Shown in pieces: positions 1 to 8,238 of a stretch of DNA of 64,000 bases (its first letter is position 1; each line of letters starts with the position of its first letter). The notes under the pieces were generated by a model. That model made no database searches and was not told the origin of the DNA. It was given only the letters and a program-made list of their open reading frames with translations. Both the position numbers and the translations under genes were made by a program. The stretch lies in NCBI GenBank assembly GCA_002698785.1, contig PAAG01000053.1:186001-250000 (forward strand), given 5' to 3'. This DNA comes from Verrucomicrobiales bacterium (GTDB lineage: Bacteria; Verrucomicrobiota; Verrucomicrobiia; Verrucomicrobiales; DEV007).

Positions 1-5
1 TTTGA

Positions 6-1172
6 ATGGAGTGTTTTTCCTCGTTCCGGTATTTCGTCTGGTTGGGAATTCTGTGCTGTCTTTCAGTGAAAGGTTTTGCAGTGGAAAAACCGAAAGAAGT
101 AGCCGGCAAAGCTGATGTGCTACGCCATGTCAAAAAGCAGTTCGGTTCGTTTGAAGGCATCGGCGAGAACGGAGAAGTGCGGTTGATGCTGGAAGGGAAT
201 CACGAAGTCACTTCGTGGCCTTTGCTGCCTGATGCGGAAATCCGGGTAGATGGATGGTGGGGACGAGTGGACCAGTTTGCTCAAAAGGATCGAGTCTGGG
301 TTTGGTTTGCGGTGAATCGAAAGAAAGATCCCACAGCGATTCTCTTGCTGGCAGACGAGATATCGGAACAGGATATTCATGGAAAACCCTACACCGTTGA
401 GAGCGTTGAAGGTGGCGTTGCGACATTTTACATTCCGGGGGAGAAAAAGGTAGCGCCGAGGAAGTTGGAAGTGAGAGGTCGCGACCTCAACCGGGATGAT
501 GTCGGATATCTCCAATCAGCAAACGGTGCAGTTCGCCGTTTTTTGACCGTTGTGGAGTTTGAGAAAGCGAAACAAGAGCAAAGGGACTTTCTGCGGCAAC
601 GGTGGCGCTCCGAAGGATTACCCGGGACTGTTTCTTTTCTTCATCCTCTGAGCGGAGAAATGGAGTTGTATCTGGACCATGAAGCGATGCGATGGGCGAG
701 ATATCTCCAAAAGGGAGATGAAGTTGTTTTTGGAAACAAGATCGACGGAAGTGCGCAGGTAAAGTTTGTCGAGCCTTGGCGTGAGCGAACTCGATTACGG
801 ATCGTTTCTAACAGCGGGATGGATCAGTTTGAGATGAAACTGGGACAAAGAGTTCTGCTCAAGGTGCGTGAGCCGCCCGTGGATGTGCAGCAGTCAGATT
901 TGCCAACAGATATCGGGCGTTTAGACGATGAGGAACAACGTATCGATTGGTTTCTATCGACTCTGTATTGTCCGTGTGGAATCGCCGGAGATAGATGCAC
1001 CGGAATGTATTACACGCTGGCCAGCTGCAATGTAAACACCTGCGGCGCTCCGAACGATATGAAGGCAATTCTCAAGAAGTACATGAGCGAGGGGATGGGA
1101 GACGTTGAGATCTTCGAGGAGCTGAGGGCGCAAAAGGGACGAGACGTCTGGCAACCGCATCTTTTACGGTAA
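6..1172 (+). CDS. Exported protein with C-terminal CcmH-like cysteine domain
   Basis: 388 aa. An in-frame TGA directly precedes the ATG, so the start cannot lie further upstream. Residues 1-25 look like a signal peptide (hydrophobic core, cleavage near GFA/V). The middle, about 26-310, matches no family I recognise and looks beta-rich. The last 70 residues carry a CPC motif (Cys322, Cys324) followed by Cys331, Cys341 and Cys346, then a helical KYMSEGMGD..IFEEL segment. That layout recalls CcmH/CycL proteins, where a Cys-x-x-Cys precedes a helix with a G-x-x-D-x-E-I motif, but here the spacing is C-x-C. A thiol redox or metal-binding role is inference. A glycosyltransferase gene follows 56 bp downstream on the same strand. 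Confidence 0.75.
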   Translation: MECFSSFRYFVWLGILCCLSVKGFAVEKPKEVAGKADVLRHVKKQFGSFEGIGENGEVRLMLEGNHEVTSWPLLPDAEIRVDGWWGRVDQFAQKDRVWVWFAVNRKKDPTAILLLADEISEQDIHGKPYTVESVEGGVATFYIPGEKKVAPRKLEVRGRDLNRDDVGYLQSANGAVRRFLTVVEFEKAKQEQRDFLRQRWRSEGLPGTVSFLHPLSGEMELYLDHEAMRWARYLQKGDEVVFGNKIDGSAQVKFVEPWRERTRLRIVSNSGMDQFEMKLGQRVLLKVREPPVDVQQSDLPTDIGRLDDEEQRIDWFLSTLYCPCGIAGDRCTGMYYTLASCNVNTCGAPNDMKAILKKYMSEGMGDVEIFEELRAQKGRDVWQPHLLR

Positions 1173-1228
1173 TGAAAATATTGAGAGGCATTTGCAATCG
1201 TTTGCGCGATGCCTGATAGGACGGAGAA

Positions 1229-1960
1229 ATGTTTCCCTCAAGACCCAAGCCGCTTCCTGAACTGGATGAAGGTTTCCTCCTTTCGGTGGTGATTCCCGTC
1301 TACAACGAGATTGGAACACTGGAAGAGATCTTCGAGCGCGTTCAGAATGTTGAGATTCCGAAAGAAATTGTCTTTGTAGACGATGGTTCAACGGACGGAT
1401 CACGAGAAGTCCTGGAAAAGTTTGAAGGAGAGGATAATGTCAGGGTAATTTTCCACGAGAAAAATAGAGGGAAAGGCGCAGCCCTACGGACGGGATTTGA
1501 AGCCTGTCAGGGGCAAGTTGTAGTGATTCAGGATGCGGACCTGGAATATGATCCGCGAGATTTCTGGAAGATCTTGCGCCCCTATTTCGAAGCGGATGCC
1601 GACGTCGTCTACGGTTCACGATTTCTTGTCGATGAATACGCGAGGGTCCATTTGTATTTCCATTACCTCGGTAATCGTTTCCTGACCAATTTAAGCAACA
1701 TCACAACCGGGCTCAATCTGACCGACATGGAAACGTGTTACAAATCGTTCCGTAGGGAGGTGCTGCAGGGTATCGAAATCGAGTCGCGGGGATTCACCGT
1801 CGAAGCCGAGCTGACCGCGAAAGTGGCGAAGAAGCAGGTGAAGGTTTTCGAGGTTCCAATCAATTACGCGGGCCGCAATTACAGCGAAGGGAAGAAGATC
1901 ACCTGGAAGGATGGTGTCGCCACGCTATGGGCGATTCTTTACTTTCGGTTCAAGAGGTAA
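1229..1960 (+). CDS. Family 2 glycosyltransferase (DPM1/polyprenyl-phosphate mannosyltransferase-like)
   Basis: 243 aa GT-A fold enzyme. SVVIPVYNE sits at residues 19-27, the nucleotide-sugar binding VDDGS at 50-54, and the metal-binding DAD at 102-104. NRGKGAALRTGF is typical of the DPM1/ArnC-like branch, which transfers a hexose from a nucleotide sugar to a polyprenyl phosphate on the cytoplasmic membrane face. There is no C-terminal membrane segment, so it is the short soluble-type form. Donor and acceptor cannot be read from sequence. No flippase or GtrA-like partner is adjacent. Confidence 0.88.
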   Translation: MFPSRPKPLPELDEGFLLSVVIPVYNEIGTLEEIFERVQNVEIPKEIVFVDDGSTDGSREVLEKFEGEDNVRVIFHEKNRGKGAALRTGFEACQGQVVVIQDADLEYDPRDFWKILRPYFEADADVVYGSRFLVDEYARVHLYFHYLGNRFLTNLSNITTGLNLTDMETCYKSFRREVLQGIEIESRGFTVEAELTAKVAKKQVKVFEVPINYAGRNYSEGKKITWKDGVATLWAILYFRFKR

Positions 1961-2054
1961 AAGGGACAACAGTCCTGAGTTTCCTATTGGATGAAGGTGT
2001 CTCCTTACGCAGCCCTTGAGATTCACGCGATGTATCCGAAGTTTGTGCGAGGAT

Positions 2055-2483
2055 ATGATTCACGAACGATTTCAGATCGATACGGTTCCAGGTGTGTGTG
2101 TGAAATTCGTAGAGAGTTTCGAATCTGGAACAGTAGCGGAGCTGGATGAATTTGAAACCACTCGGGAATCGGCATGGACAGGGGATCGATTGTTTCTCGG
2201 TTATTTCTGGAAAACGGGAGAAGAAAAATTGGTCGTAGATTTTCGTTTCCAGTTTTTACCGGTAGAGAAGGTAATCTTCATTGGCTCAATTGAAGTTGAC
2301 CCTGATCTTCGCGGGCGAGGTCTGGCGACCTCGGTGGTGAATCACCTTGAAAAAGCAATCTCTCTTGAGGAGGGAGATTGGAAAATCCGGTTATTCGCTC
2401 AGAAAGGTGCCGCTGGATTTTGGGAAAGGCTAGGGTATGAGCGCGAGTCCGATGTGCGATTTTTGACCAAGGAGATCACTTGA
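2055..2483 (+). CDS. GNAT family N-acetyltransferase
   Basis: About 142 aa from the ATG at 2055; the frame is open back to a TTG at 2016, but ATG is preferred. The acetyl-CoA binding motif A is clear: EVDPDLRGRGLATSVV has the R-G-x-G-L/x-A pyrophosphate loop. The C-terminal FWERLGYE matches the usual GNAT end. The acyl acceptor is unknown. Its last 8 bases overlap the 3' end of the convergent SGNH hydrolase gene, so both stop codons sit inside the other gene. Confidence 0.8.
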   Translation: MIHERFQIDTVPGVCVKFVESFESGTVAELDEFETTRESAWTGDRLFLGYFWKTGEEKLVVDFRFQFLPVEKVIFIGSIEVDPDLRGRGLATSVVNHLEKAISLEEGDWKIRLFAQKGAAGFWERLGYERESDVRFLTKEIT

Positions 2484-3291
2484 GGTTTTCCACGATTGAT
2501 TCGGCCACCGTCTTCCCGAGAAACGTGTATCCGTCGCTATTGAAATGGACGTCGTCTTTGCTCTGGTATTCGGCGAGGTGAGGCAGCATTGCTGAATAGA
2601 GATCGTCTGTCGCCACCTCGTGTTTCTTCATGATCTCTGCTGCAGCCTCGTTTCTCTCGACGATTGATTCCGCTACGAATTTCTTTTCTTCGACGTCAGG
2701 GATCGGCGTTGTGCTGGCCCAGATCAACTTAGCTCCTGTCTCTTCCATTCTCTCGACGAGTGTTTCGAGGCGATTGGAATATTCCGAAAGCGGAGTGTTT
2801 CGGTCGTGGATGCCGAAGTTGAAATGGATGATGTCCCATTCACCATCGCCTAACCAGATGTCGAGTTTCTCGATTCCTGTCTTGGTCGGTCCGCAGTTGG
2901 CCGGTGCTCGATGGACGTTGGCTATTCCGGAAAGCTCTTCACGAATTGCTTTTGTGTAGCCGCGCGAGACCGAATCTCCGATTAAGAGGATGCGAGGCAA
3001 ACTGGGATCGTCGCGCACGAAGTCCCAGGCATTCGATTGCCCGTTTACTTTCTGCTTCTTGTGGATCGGCAGGTAAAAGTTTCCGAGATTCTCCTGCAGG
3101 ACTTTTTCCCAGGCTTGTTCTTTGGGCGAGAGTGTGGAGACAAGGCTCTGATATTTTGCATCGATAGCCGCTTCTTCTTCCGCCTTTGCTTTGGCAGCTT
3201 CGCTGGCATTCGTGGGTTCTCCCTTTGGGGGAGCGGCGTGTGCGGCAGTGGAAACTGCCAGAAGAAATATGAGAAGGCGAAATGTGTTCAT
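2476..3291 (-). CDS. Secreted SGNH/GDSL-type esterase
   Basis: 271 aa with a signal peptide (residues 1-19, ending AAHA/A) and a charged Ala/Glu-rich linker to about residue 45. The GDS block I (ILLIGDSVSRG, Ser107) and the block V D-x-x-H (DDVHFNSDGY, near residue 250) mark an SGNH hydrolase, which cleaves acyl esters such as O-acetyl groups on carbohydrates. Block III, NFGIHD, replaces the usual GxND. It is the last gene of a minus-strand operon and starts 3 bases after the phosphoesterase stop, so it is probably co-translated with that gene and the sulfatase upstream. Confidence 0.87.
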   Translation of the reverse strand: MNTFRLLIFLLAVSTAAHAAPPKGEPTNASEAAKAKAEEEAAIDAKYQSLVSTLSPKEQAWEKVLQENLGNFYLPIHKKQKVNGQSNAWDFVRDDPSLPRILLIGDSVSRGYTKAIREELSGIANVHRAPANCGPTKTGIEKLDIWLGDGEWDIIHFNFGIHDRNTPLSEYSNRLETLVERMEETGAKLIWASTTPIPDVEEKKFVAESIVERNEAAAEIMKKHEVATDDLYSAMLPHLAEYQSKDDVHFNSDGYTFLGKTVAESIVENLK

Positions 3292-3294
3292 CTA

Positions 3295-4848
3295 CTATTC
3301 GACGATGCGGATCAAGCGTTGGTCGTGATGAAGGCGCCCGTAGTTGTCGGTCGCTTCTACTTGGATAAGGTGGGATCCAGGTTTAGCGCCTTTTGGCAGT
3401 GCCGCTTTCCAGAGATGGTCGGATTGGATGGGGGGATTCAGCGGGCGGGGATTGTCCGGATTGCGTTCCAACTCGCGGTTTCTCACTTCGACGTAGTATG
3501 GATCCTCTTCGAGAACTTTTTCCAAGGCGATCCATTCTTTTGAATCTCCGAGTTTCATGTGAACCGTCGATTTTTTTGATCCGTTAAAAACGTTCACATA
3601 GACCATGGCGTCGTCCTGACGGGAAGCTGAAATTTCATCTGGAGCGTGAATGCTGAATTGATAGGACTCCGGTTGTCTGGCTGCTTTGAAATCAAGGGTG
3701 TGGGAGGTGCCATCAAAGGTGATGATCGAGTATCCATTTGGCGCGCCGTCGCGCATCGTTGCGTGGGGAATTCCGAGTTCGTCTTTCTCCCCTTTCCACC
3801 AGGTTCCGCAAACGGTGACGTTGACGATATGGTGATGGGGTTCAGTTCCTTTCCAGCCATCACTTTCGTCAATGAATTGGTGGGCTTGCCAGTGTGTGTG
3901 GCCCGAAATGGATAAGGTGTAGGGGCGCTTTTCGATAAGGCGGTAAAGCTCTGTTCGGTTTTCAACTCCTGTGAGAGGAATGTGCATCATCAACATCACG
4001 AGTTTCTCTTCCGGAACGAAAGCTAAATCGTTCTTCACGAAAGTAAGCTGTTGCTCGTCCAGTCCGCCGACGTAGGTCATTTTCCCGCTGGAACTTTGAC
4101 GTCCCCATTCGACATCGTCGAGAACGATGAAGTGCACCGGGCCGTAGTCGAAGCTGTAATAGTTCGGCCCGAAATGCCGGTGAAACGTTTCGTCGGAATC
4201 CACGTCATTCGGAGAGTCGAAGTTGAGATCGTGATTGCCGATAACATTGTACCAAGGAATTCCGATCAGGGCGACATTCGCATTTGAAGGGCGAAAGAGG
4301 TCCAACTGATTGTTCATGATGTCTCCCAGCGTCACGCCGAACTTGGCATCGGTTCCGACCAGTTCGGCAATTACGTCATGCGCGATATAATCAACCTCGT
4401 CGATATTGGATGGCTGGGGATCGCCGAAGAAGATGGCCTTGAACTTCTCCGGTTCTTCCTGCTTGGTCAGAGCGAAATCGATCGTGTCTGGAAGCGGGCC
4501 TGTGGGCTTTACCCCAGGGTATCGAAAGTTGGCAGGCGAGCCGTTCGGCTTATGGATATAGTAGAACTGCGGGATGTTGTATTCGTTAAGAGGCGTGGCC
4601 CAGCCGGATGGCTTGATAACGAAGAAGATAGTGTCGTCATCGTAGGGGAGCGTCCAATTTCCCTCCGAGTCAGTCGTAGTCACTTCGCGCTGGTTGGAGA
4701 CCTGGATGCCTTCGATGCCGGTTTCACCTTCGTCGCGAGTGCCGTTTCCATTTGCGTCGTGATAGACAACTCCAGAGGCGTTTTCGGCTATTACGGAGAT
4801 TGGGAATGCGAGCAGCGTCGCGAGGAGAAAAGGGGTGGGGATTTTCAT
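3295..4848 (-). CDS. Secreted calcineurin-like phosphoesterase (MetallophosN-Metallophos-MetallophosC layout)
   Basis: 517 aa from the ATG at 4848, which overlaps the sulfatase stop as ATGA; the frame is open to a TTG at 4872. Signal peptide at residues 1-21. Residues 24-80 form a Cna/SdrD-B-like beta domain (HDANGNGTRDEGE, then GIEGIQVS). The metal site begins at GDPQ (142-145), followed by GDIMNN, GNHD and SGHTHWQAH. A C-terminal domain with GTWWKGEKDE and APNGY follows. This three-part layout is known for exported Bacteroidetes and PVC phosphoesterases of unsettled substrate. Translational coupling to the sulfatase suggests a shared polysaccharide or phosphoester target; that is inference. 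Confidence 0.9.
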   Translation of the reverse strand: MKIPTPFLLATLLAFPISVIAENASGVVYHDANGNGTRDEGETGIEGIQVSNQREVTTTDSEGNWTLPYDDDTIFFVIKPSGWATPLNEYNIPQFYYIHKPNGSPANFRYPGVKPTGPLPDTIDFALTKQEEPEKFKAIFFGDPQPSNIDEVDYIAHDVIAELVGTDAKFGVTLGDIMNNQLDLFRPSNANVALIGIPWYNVIGNHDLNFDSPNDVDSDETFHRHFGPNYYSFDYGPVHFIVLDDVEWGRQSSSGKMTYVGGLDEQQLTFVKNDLAFVPEEKLVMLMMHIPLTGVENRTELYRLIEKRPYTLSISGHTHWQAHQFIDESDGWKGTEPHHHIVNVTVCGTWWKGEKDELGIPHATMRDGAPNGYSIITFDGTSHTLDFKAARQPESYQFSIHAPDEISASRQDDAMVYVNVFNGSKKSTVHMKLGDSKEWIALEKVLEEDPYYVEVRNRELERNPDNPRPLNPPIQSDHLWKAALPKGAKPGSHLIQVEATDNYGRLHHDQRLIRIVE

Positions 4849-6254
4849 TGTGATTTGTCTTGTTCCAACCAACCACCGGGTTGCTTGGTCGCTTGGGCGG
4901 TTACGTCAGTCCACCATGCGTCGAAATCTGCTTTCATCGAAGTGGCTCTGTCAGATTGTATCTCTGCGAGGTCTGTTTTTTCTGATGGGTCGTCTTTTAG
5001 ATTGTAGAGTTCAATCCTGGGGTTTTCGAAGGTTCCTGGCTTTGCCTTGGGGTGCTTCACAACAAGTTTCCAAGGGCCTTTCCGCATTGCCTCAGATCGA
5101 GATCCGCCATTACTCAGTGAGGCCCAATACAGAGGGCGTGGTTCAAGGGTGTCTCCATTCAGGAAAACATGTGAGAAATCGACTCCATCCAGTTTATGGG
5201 GCGTTTCAGTGGCGCCAGCAAGTGAGATCAGAGTCGGCATGACATCGATACTGATAAGTGGTTCATCGGATTCTGAGCCCGCTTCGATTTTTCCGGGCCA
5301 CCACGCTATGGCTGGTACCTTGTGTCCACCTTCGTAAACGTCACCTTTATGGCCGCGAAGGTTCGGATCTCCGCTCGGCAGGTCGCGCGACGGGCCGTTA
5401 TCGGAAAAGAAAAGGATGAACGTGTTTTTATCGATACCGAGTTCTTGCAGGGTTTTTCTCAGTTGGCCGACTCCTTCGTCAATGGGCATGACCATACCTT
5501 TGTATTTGGCGATGTGTTCTTCCTCCGATGCGTTCTTCCAATCCCAGCGTTCCCAGTTTTCCGTTGTCCGTCGGACAGGATCTCCAGGAACCTGGAGGGG
5601 ATTGTGAATTGCTTCGTGTGCGATGTAGAGGCAGAAGGGCTTGTCTTGTTTTCCGTGTCGACGAACGAAGTCATCAGCATACTGATTGATTAAATGGGTG
5701 GAGTAACCTTCTTCCGGCGTTTCTTTCTCCCCATGCCACCAGTCGTGTTCATAGTGGTCACCTACGTGGCTGATGAAATCGATGTTTCCACTGTGGTATC
5801 CAACAAATTCGTCAAAGCCGTGTCTTTGCGGATGAAAATCATCCGAGTTCTGAGGGTATCCTTGATGCCATTTTCCAACTAACCCGGTGGTGTAATCGAC
5901 ACTCTTGAGAGCTTCTGCGAATGTAAATTCGGAGAGAGCGAGTCCTTTCCTGTGTTCCGGGTGATCTGCAACTGGGTGGATGACTGCTTCGATTCCCGCT
6001 CTTTGTTGATACCGCCCCGTGAGGAGCCCGGTGCGGGTGGGAGAACAAACGGTTCCTGAGGAGTGAAAGTCGGTCAGCCGCATTCCCTCCGCGGCAAGCC
6101 GATCGATCTCGGGCGTTTTGAAATACGGATTTCCAAAACAACTGACCCCTGCATATCCCATGTCGTCGACCATGATGACGATGAGGTTTGGGCGTTCCGC
6201 CGCAGAGAGTGAAAGTGAAATTAGAAAGGATAGGGCGAATAACCTGAAGAACAT
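4845..6254 (-). CDS. Secreted type I (family S1) sulfatase
   Basis: 469 aa. Signal peptide at residues 1-19, then the metal-binding Asp pair in IMVDDMGYAG (Asp30, Asp31). The formylglycine signature CSPTRTGLLTG places the modifiable Cys at 70. FFSDNGPS and GHKGDVYEGGHKVP supply the second half of the active site. Such enzymes cut sulfate esters from carbohydrates after Cys is converted to formylglycine by a maturase that is not in this window. It is the first gene of the sulfatase-phosphoesterase-SGNH operon. The exact substrate needs S1 subfamily assignment. Confidence 0.95.
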   Translation of the reverse strand: MFFRLFALSFLISLSLSAAERPNLIVIMVDDMGYAGVSCFGNPYFKTPEIDRLAAEGMRLTDFHSSGTVCSPTRTGLLTGRYQQRAGIEAVIHPVADHPEHRKGLALSEFTFAEALKSVDYTTGLVGKWHQGYPQNSDDFHPQRHGFDEFVGYHSGNIDFISHVGDHYEHDWWHGEKETPEEGYSTHLINQYADDFVRRHGKQDKPFCLYIAHEAIHNPLQVPGDPVRRTTENWERWDWKNASEEEHIAKYKGMVMPIDEGVGQLRKTLQELGIDKNTFILFFSDNGPSRDLPSGDPNLRGHKGDVYEGGHKVPAIAWWPGKIEAGSESDEPLISIDVMPTLISLAGATETPHKLDGVDFSHVFLNGDTLEPRPLYWASLSNGGSRSEAMRKGPWKLVVKHPKAKPGTFENPRIELYNLKDDPSEKTDLAEIQSDRATSMKADFDAWWTDVTAQATKQPGGWLEQDKSQ

Positions 6255-6317
6255 CGAGGCGATTGTAGGGAAGTCTGGAAAATCGAAAAGGGACGTATAT
6301 CCAGTTCGTGCCTGCGA

Positions 6318-6878
6318 TCAGTCCTCTCTGGGAAGGAGCGTTCTCAGGTAGGATTCGCCTTTTTCCGCTTCTTCGATTTGGTCGTGGGGAACGGGAAGAA
6401 TCATCGTCTGTTTGCCCACATGTGCTCCCTGATTTCGTGGCCCGATGCGGGCATAGGTGAGAATCATCTTTCGCTCGACTCCATCGTCCCAATCAAGTCC
6501 AACCAGTTTGCACTTGGGAGACCAGTAGATGTAGTTGCCATCTACGTAGATTCCCTTTTCGCCAATGACGACAGGGACTTGGCTGGGTTTCTTCTCCTCA
6601 TCGTATTCTGTGTAGTGCCATGAAGCGATTTCTCCATCTCCCTGTAGTAGGCGATTCACTTCGCGCCCACGCCGGACGAGCGGAATTCCGGCAATCAGGC
6701 CGATAGCGGTTGAAGCAATACCTACCGCTGTCAGGGGAATCCAGGGATTGCTCTTGCCGGAAATCGCACCTATCGCAGCGAAGCAGAGAGTCAGGAAAAG
6801 CGCTGCTACTCCGACCCCGACACAGCCGCTGCCCGCCTGTAATGGCGTGTTTTTTGGCTTCTGTTCGGGTTCGTTCAT
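6318..6878 (-). CDS. Two-helix membrane protein with a cytoplasmic beta-rich domain
   Basis: 186 aa from the ATG at 6878. Two hydrophobic segments lie at about residues 19-42 and 46-68, separated by a short SGKSNPW turn. They are followed by about 115 soluble residues (VPVVIGEKGIYVDG, WDDGVERKMILTY) ending in a short helix. The alternating strand pattern recalls bacterial PH-like (YcxB-type) domains, but I cannot assign it. It lies downstream of the OsmC gene on the same strand, beyond a hairpin, so it may be a separate transcript. Confidence 0.65.
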   Translation of the reverse strand: MNEPEQKPKNTPLQAGSGCVGVGVAALFLTLCFAAIGAISGKSNPWIPLTAVGIASTAIGLIAGIPLVRRGREVNRLLQGDGEIASWHYTEYDEEKKPSQVPVVIGEKGIYVDGNYIYWSPKCKLVGLDWDDGVERKMILTYARIGPRNQGAHVGKQTMILPVPHDQIEEAEKGESYLRTLLPRED

Positions 6879-6910
6879 CAATCGTCGAAAGACAGACGGA
6901 TGTTCACGCT

Positions 6911-6930
6911 CTTTTGGCGAGCGCCAAAAA
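6911..6930 (-). terminator. Hairpin between osmC-like gene and downstream membrane-protein gene
   Basis: TTTTGGC (6912-6918) pairs with GCCAAAA (6923-6929) across a GAGC loop. It begins a few bases after the OsmC stop codon on the minus strand. The outer A/T pairs give a symmetrical stem, but no clean U-run follows, so termination is plausible rather than certain. Confidence 0.45.
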
Positions 6931-6932
6931 CG

Positions 6933-7382
6933 TCACGATTCCCAGGTGACTTCTGTTTTCACCGAGTTTGCGAGAAAGCACTCCTGATGTGCCTTGTGAT
7001 GGATTTTCTCGAGATCCTCTGGCGAAGGTTGCTTTTCTCCTGAGAAGGTAATCTGTGGATGCATGACAACCCGAGCGAGCCAAGGCTTTCCATTCTCTCC
7101 TTTTTCAAGATAGCCCACGGCTTCGTCTTCGTAGCTGTCCACCACGAAGCCGCTCATGGATGCGATTGCCAGAAAGGTGAGCATGTGGCAACTGGCCAGC
7201 GCTGCCGTGAAAGCTTCCTCAGGATCAGTGGCATCTGCATCACCTAGAAAGTCGGGGGCAGCAGATGCTTTGAGAGTCTGGTTACTGCGGGGAAAATTCC
7301 ACTGATGGCCTCTCGGGTATTCTTTATATCCGAAACCGCTGCCATTTCTTTTCCAGTTCAGGGAGGTTTTATGTTCGCTCAT
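6933..7382 (-). CDS. OsmC/Ohr family peroxide-detoxifying protein
   Basis: 149 aa, typical OsmC length. The two redox cysteines of the family are present: Cys65 in ALASCHMLTFL and Cys135 in HQECFLANSV. The SNQTLKASAAP stretch and ATDPEEAFTAAL match the OsmC fold, a homodimeric thiol peroxidase acting on organic hydroperoxides in the cytoplasm. No MarR-type (OhrR) regulator is adjacent. It is divergent from the alpha/beta hydrolase gene, with about 113 bp between. Confidence 0.9.
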   Translation of the reverse strand: MSEHKTSLNWKRNGSGFGYKEYPRGHQWNFPRSNQTLKASAAPDFLGDADATDPEEAFTAALASCHMLTFLAIASMSGFVVDSYEDEAVGYLEKGENGKPWLARVVMHPQITFSGEKQPSPEDLEKIHHKAHQECFLANSVKTEVTWES

Positions 7383-7495
7383 ACCTATCCAGTCGGGGAT
7401 GAATAACAGGGAATCAATCGGATTTCCGTGTCGTGATTAGAAGCTGTCGCGTCTTTTTTCGGTGGCGGAGGGTGGAGCGGGTGTTACGATCTTTC

Positions 7496-8224
7496 ATGCG
7501 AAAACCCTTGCTGGCCGTCTTTGGGGCGGTTGTTTGTCTACTTTTGTCCGTTTCTGCTCGGGCCGATCAGTCTGCCCAGTCGTTCAAGAAGCAAGTCAAT
7601 GAGACGATCGGATTGGATTACCTGCTCTATGTTCCCGCAGACTATTCCGAGGAATCTGAGAAAGAATGGCCTCTTGTGGTTTTTCTACACGGCGCTGGCG
7701 AGCGGGGTGCCGATTTGGAGAAAGTCGCCCTGCATGGTCCTCCAGCAAAAGTGAAGGCTGGGGAGTCATTTCCTTTCATACTCGCTTCACCACTATGTCC
7801 GGAAGGCGGATGGTGGACCGATGAGCCTGTGCTGGAGTTCATCGGCCACCTCGAGGAAACGCTGAAAGTCGATACTTCTCGAATCTATCTCACTGGATTA
7901 AGTATGGGAGGATATGGCACCTGGCACTTTGCCACCCGTGCTCCAGAAAGGTTTGCCGCCATTGCTCCTGTTTGCGGCGGGGGCATTCCCTACTTGATGC
8001 GTTGGATTAAGGAAATGCCAGTCTGGGCATTCCATGGTGGCAAGGATACGGTAGTTCCTCTGGATGAATCTGAGCGTCTGATAAAAAAACTGAAAGAATT
8101 TCAGAATGAAGACGCAAAGCTAACCGTCTACCCGGAAGCCGGACACAATTCGTGGACAGAAGCGTATGATACCGCAGCCCTCTATGAGTGGCTATTGTCC
8201 CATTCGTTGCCGGTAGACAACTGA
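7496..8224 (+). CDS. Secreted alpha/beta hydrolase (COG4099/dienelactone-hydrolase-like esterase)
   Basis: 242 aa from the ATG at 7496, preferred because the encoded protein then begins with a signal peptide (MRKPLLAVFGAVVCLLL, cleavage after SARA). The frame stays open to a GTG at 7433. The oxyanion region VVFLHGAGERG, the nucleophile elbow GLSMGGYGTW and the late PEAGHNSW supply the Ser-Asp-His triad (Asp probably in GGKDTVVP). Family members are exported esterases or predicted peptidases such as feruloyl or acetyl esterases. The next gene starts about 14 bases later. Confidence 0.85.
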   Translation: MRKPLLAVFGAVVCLLLSVSARADQSAQSFKKQVNETIGLDYLLYVPADYSEESEKEWPLVVFLHGAGERGADLEKVALHGPPAKVKAGESFPFILASPLCPEGGWWTDEPVLEFIGHLEETLKVDTSRIYLTGLSMGGYGTWHFATRAPERFAAIAPVCGGGIPYLMRWIKEMPVWAFHGGKDTVVPLDESERLIKKLKEFQNEDAKLTVYPEAGHNSWTEAYDTAALYEWLLSHSLPVDN

Positions 8225-8238
8225 ATTCCTCTGGAACC

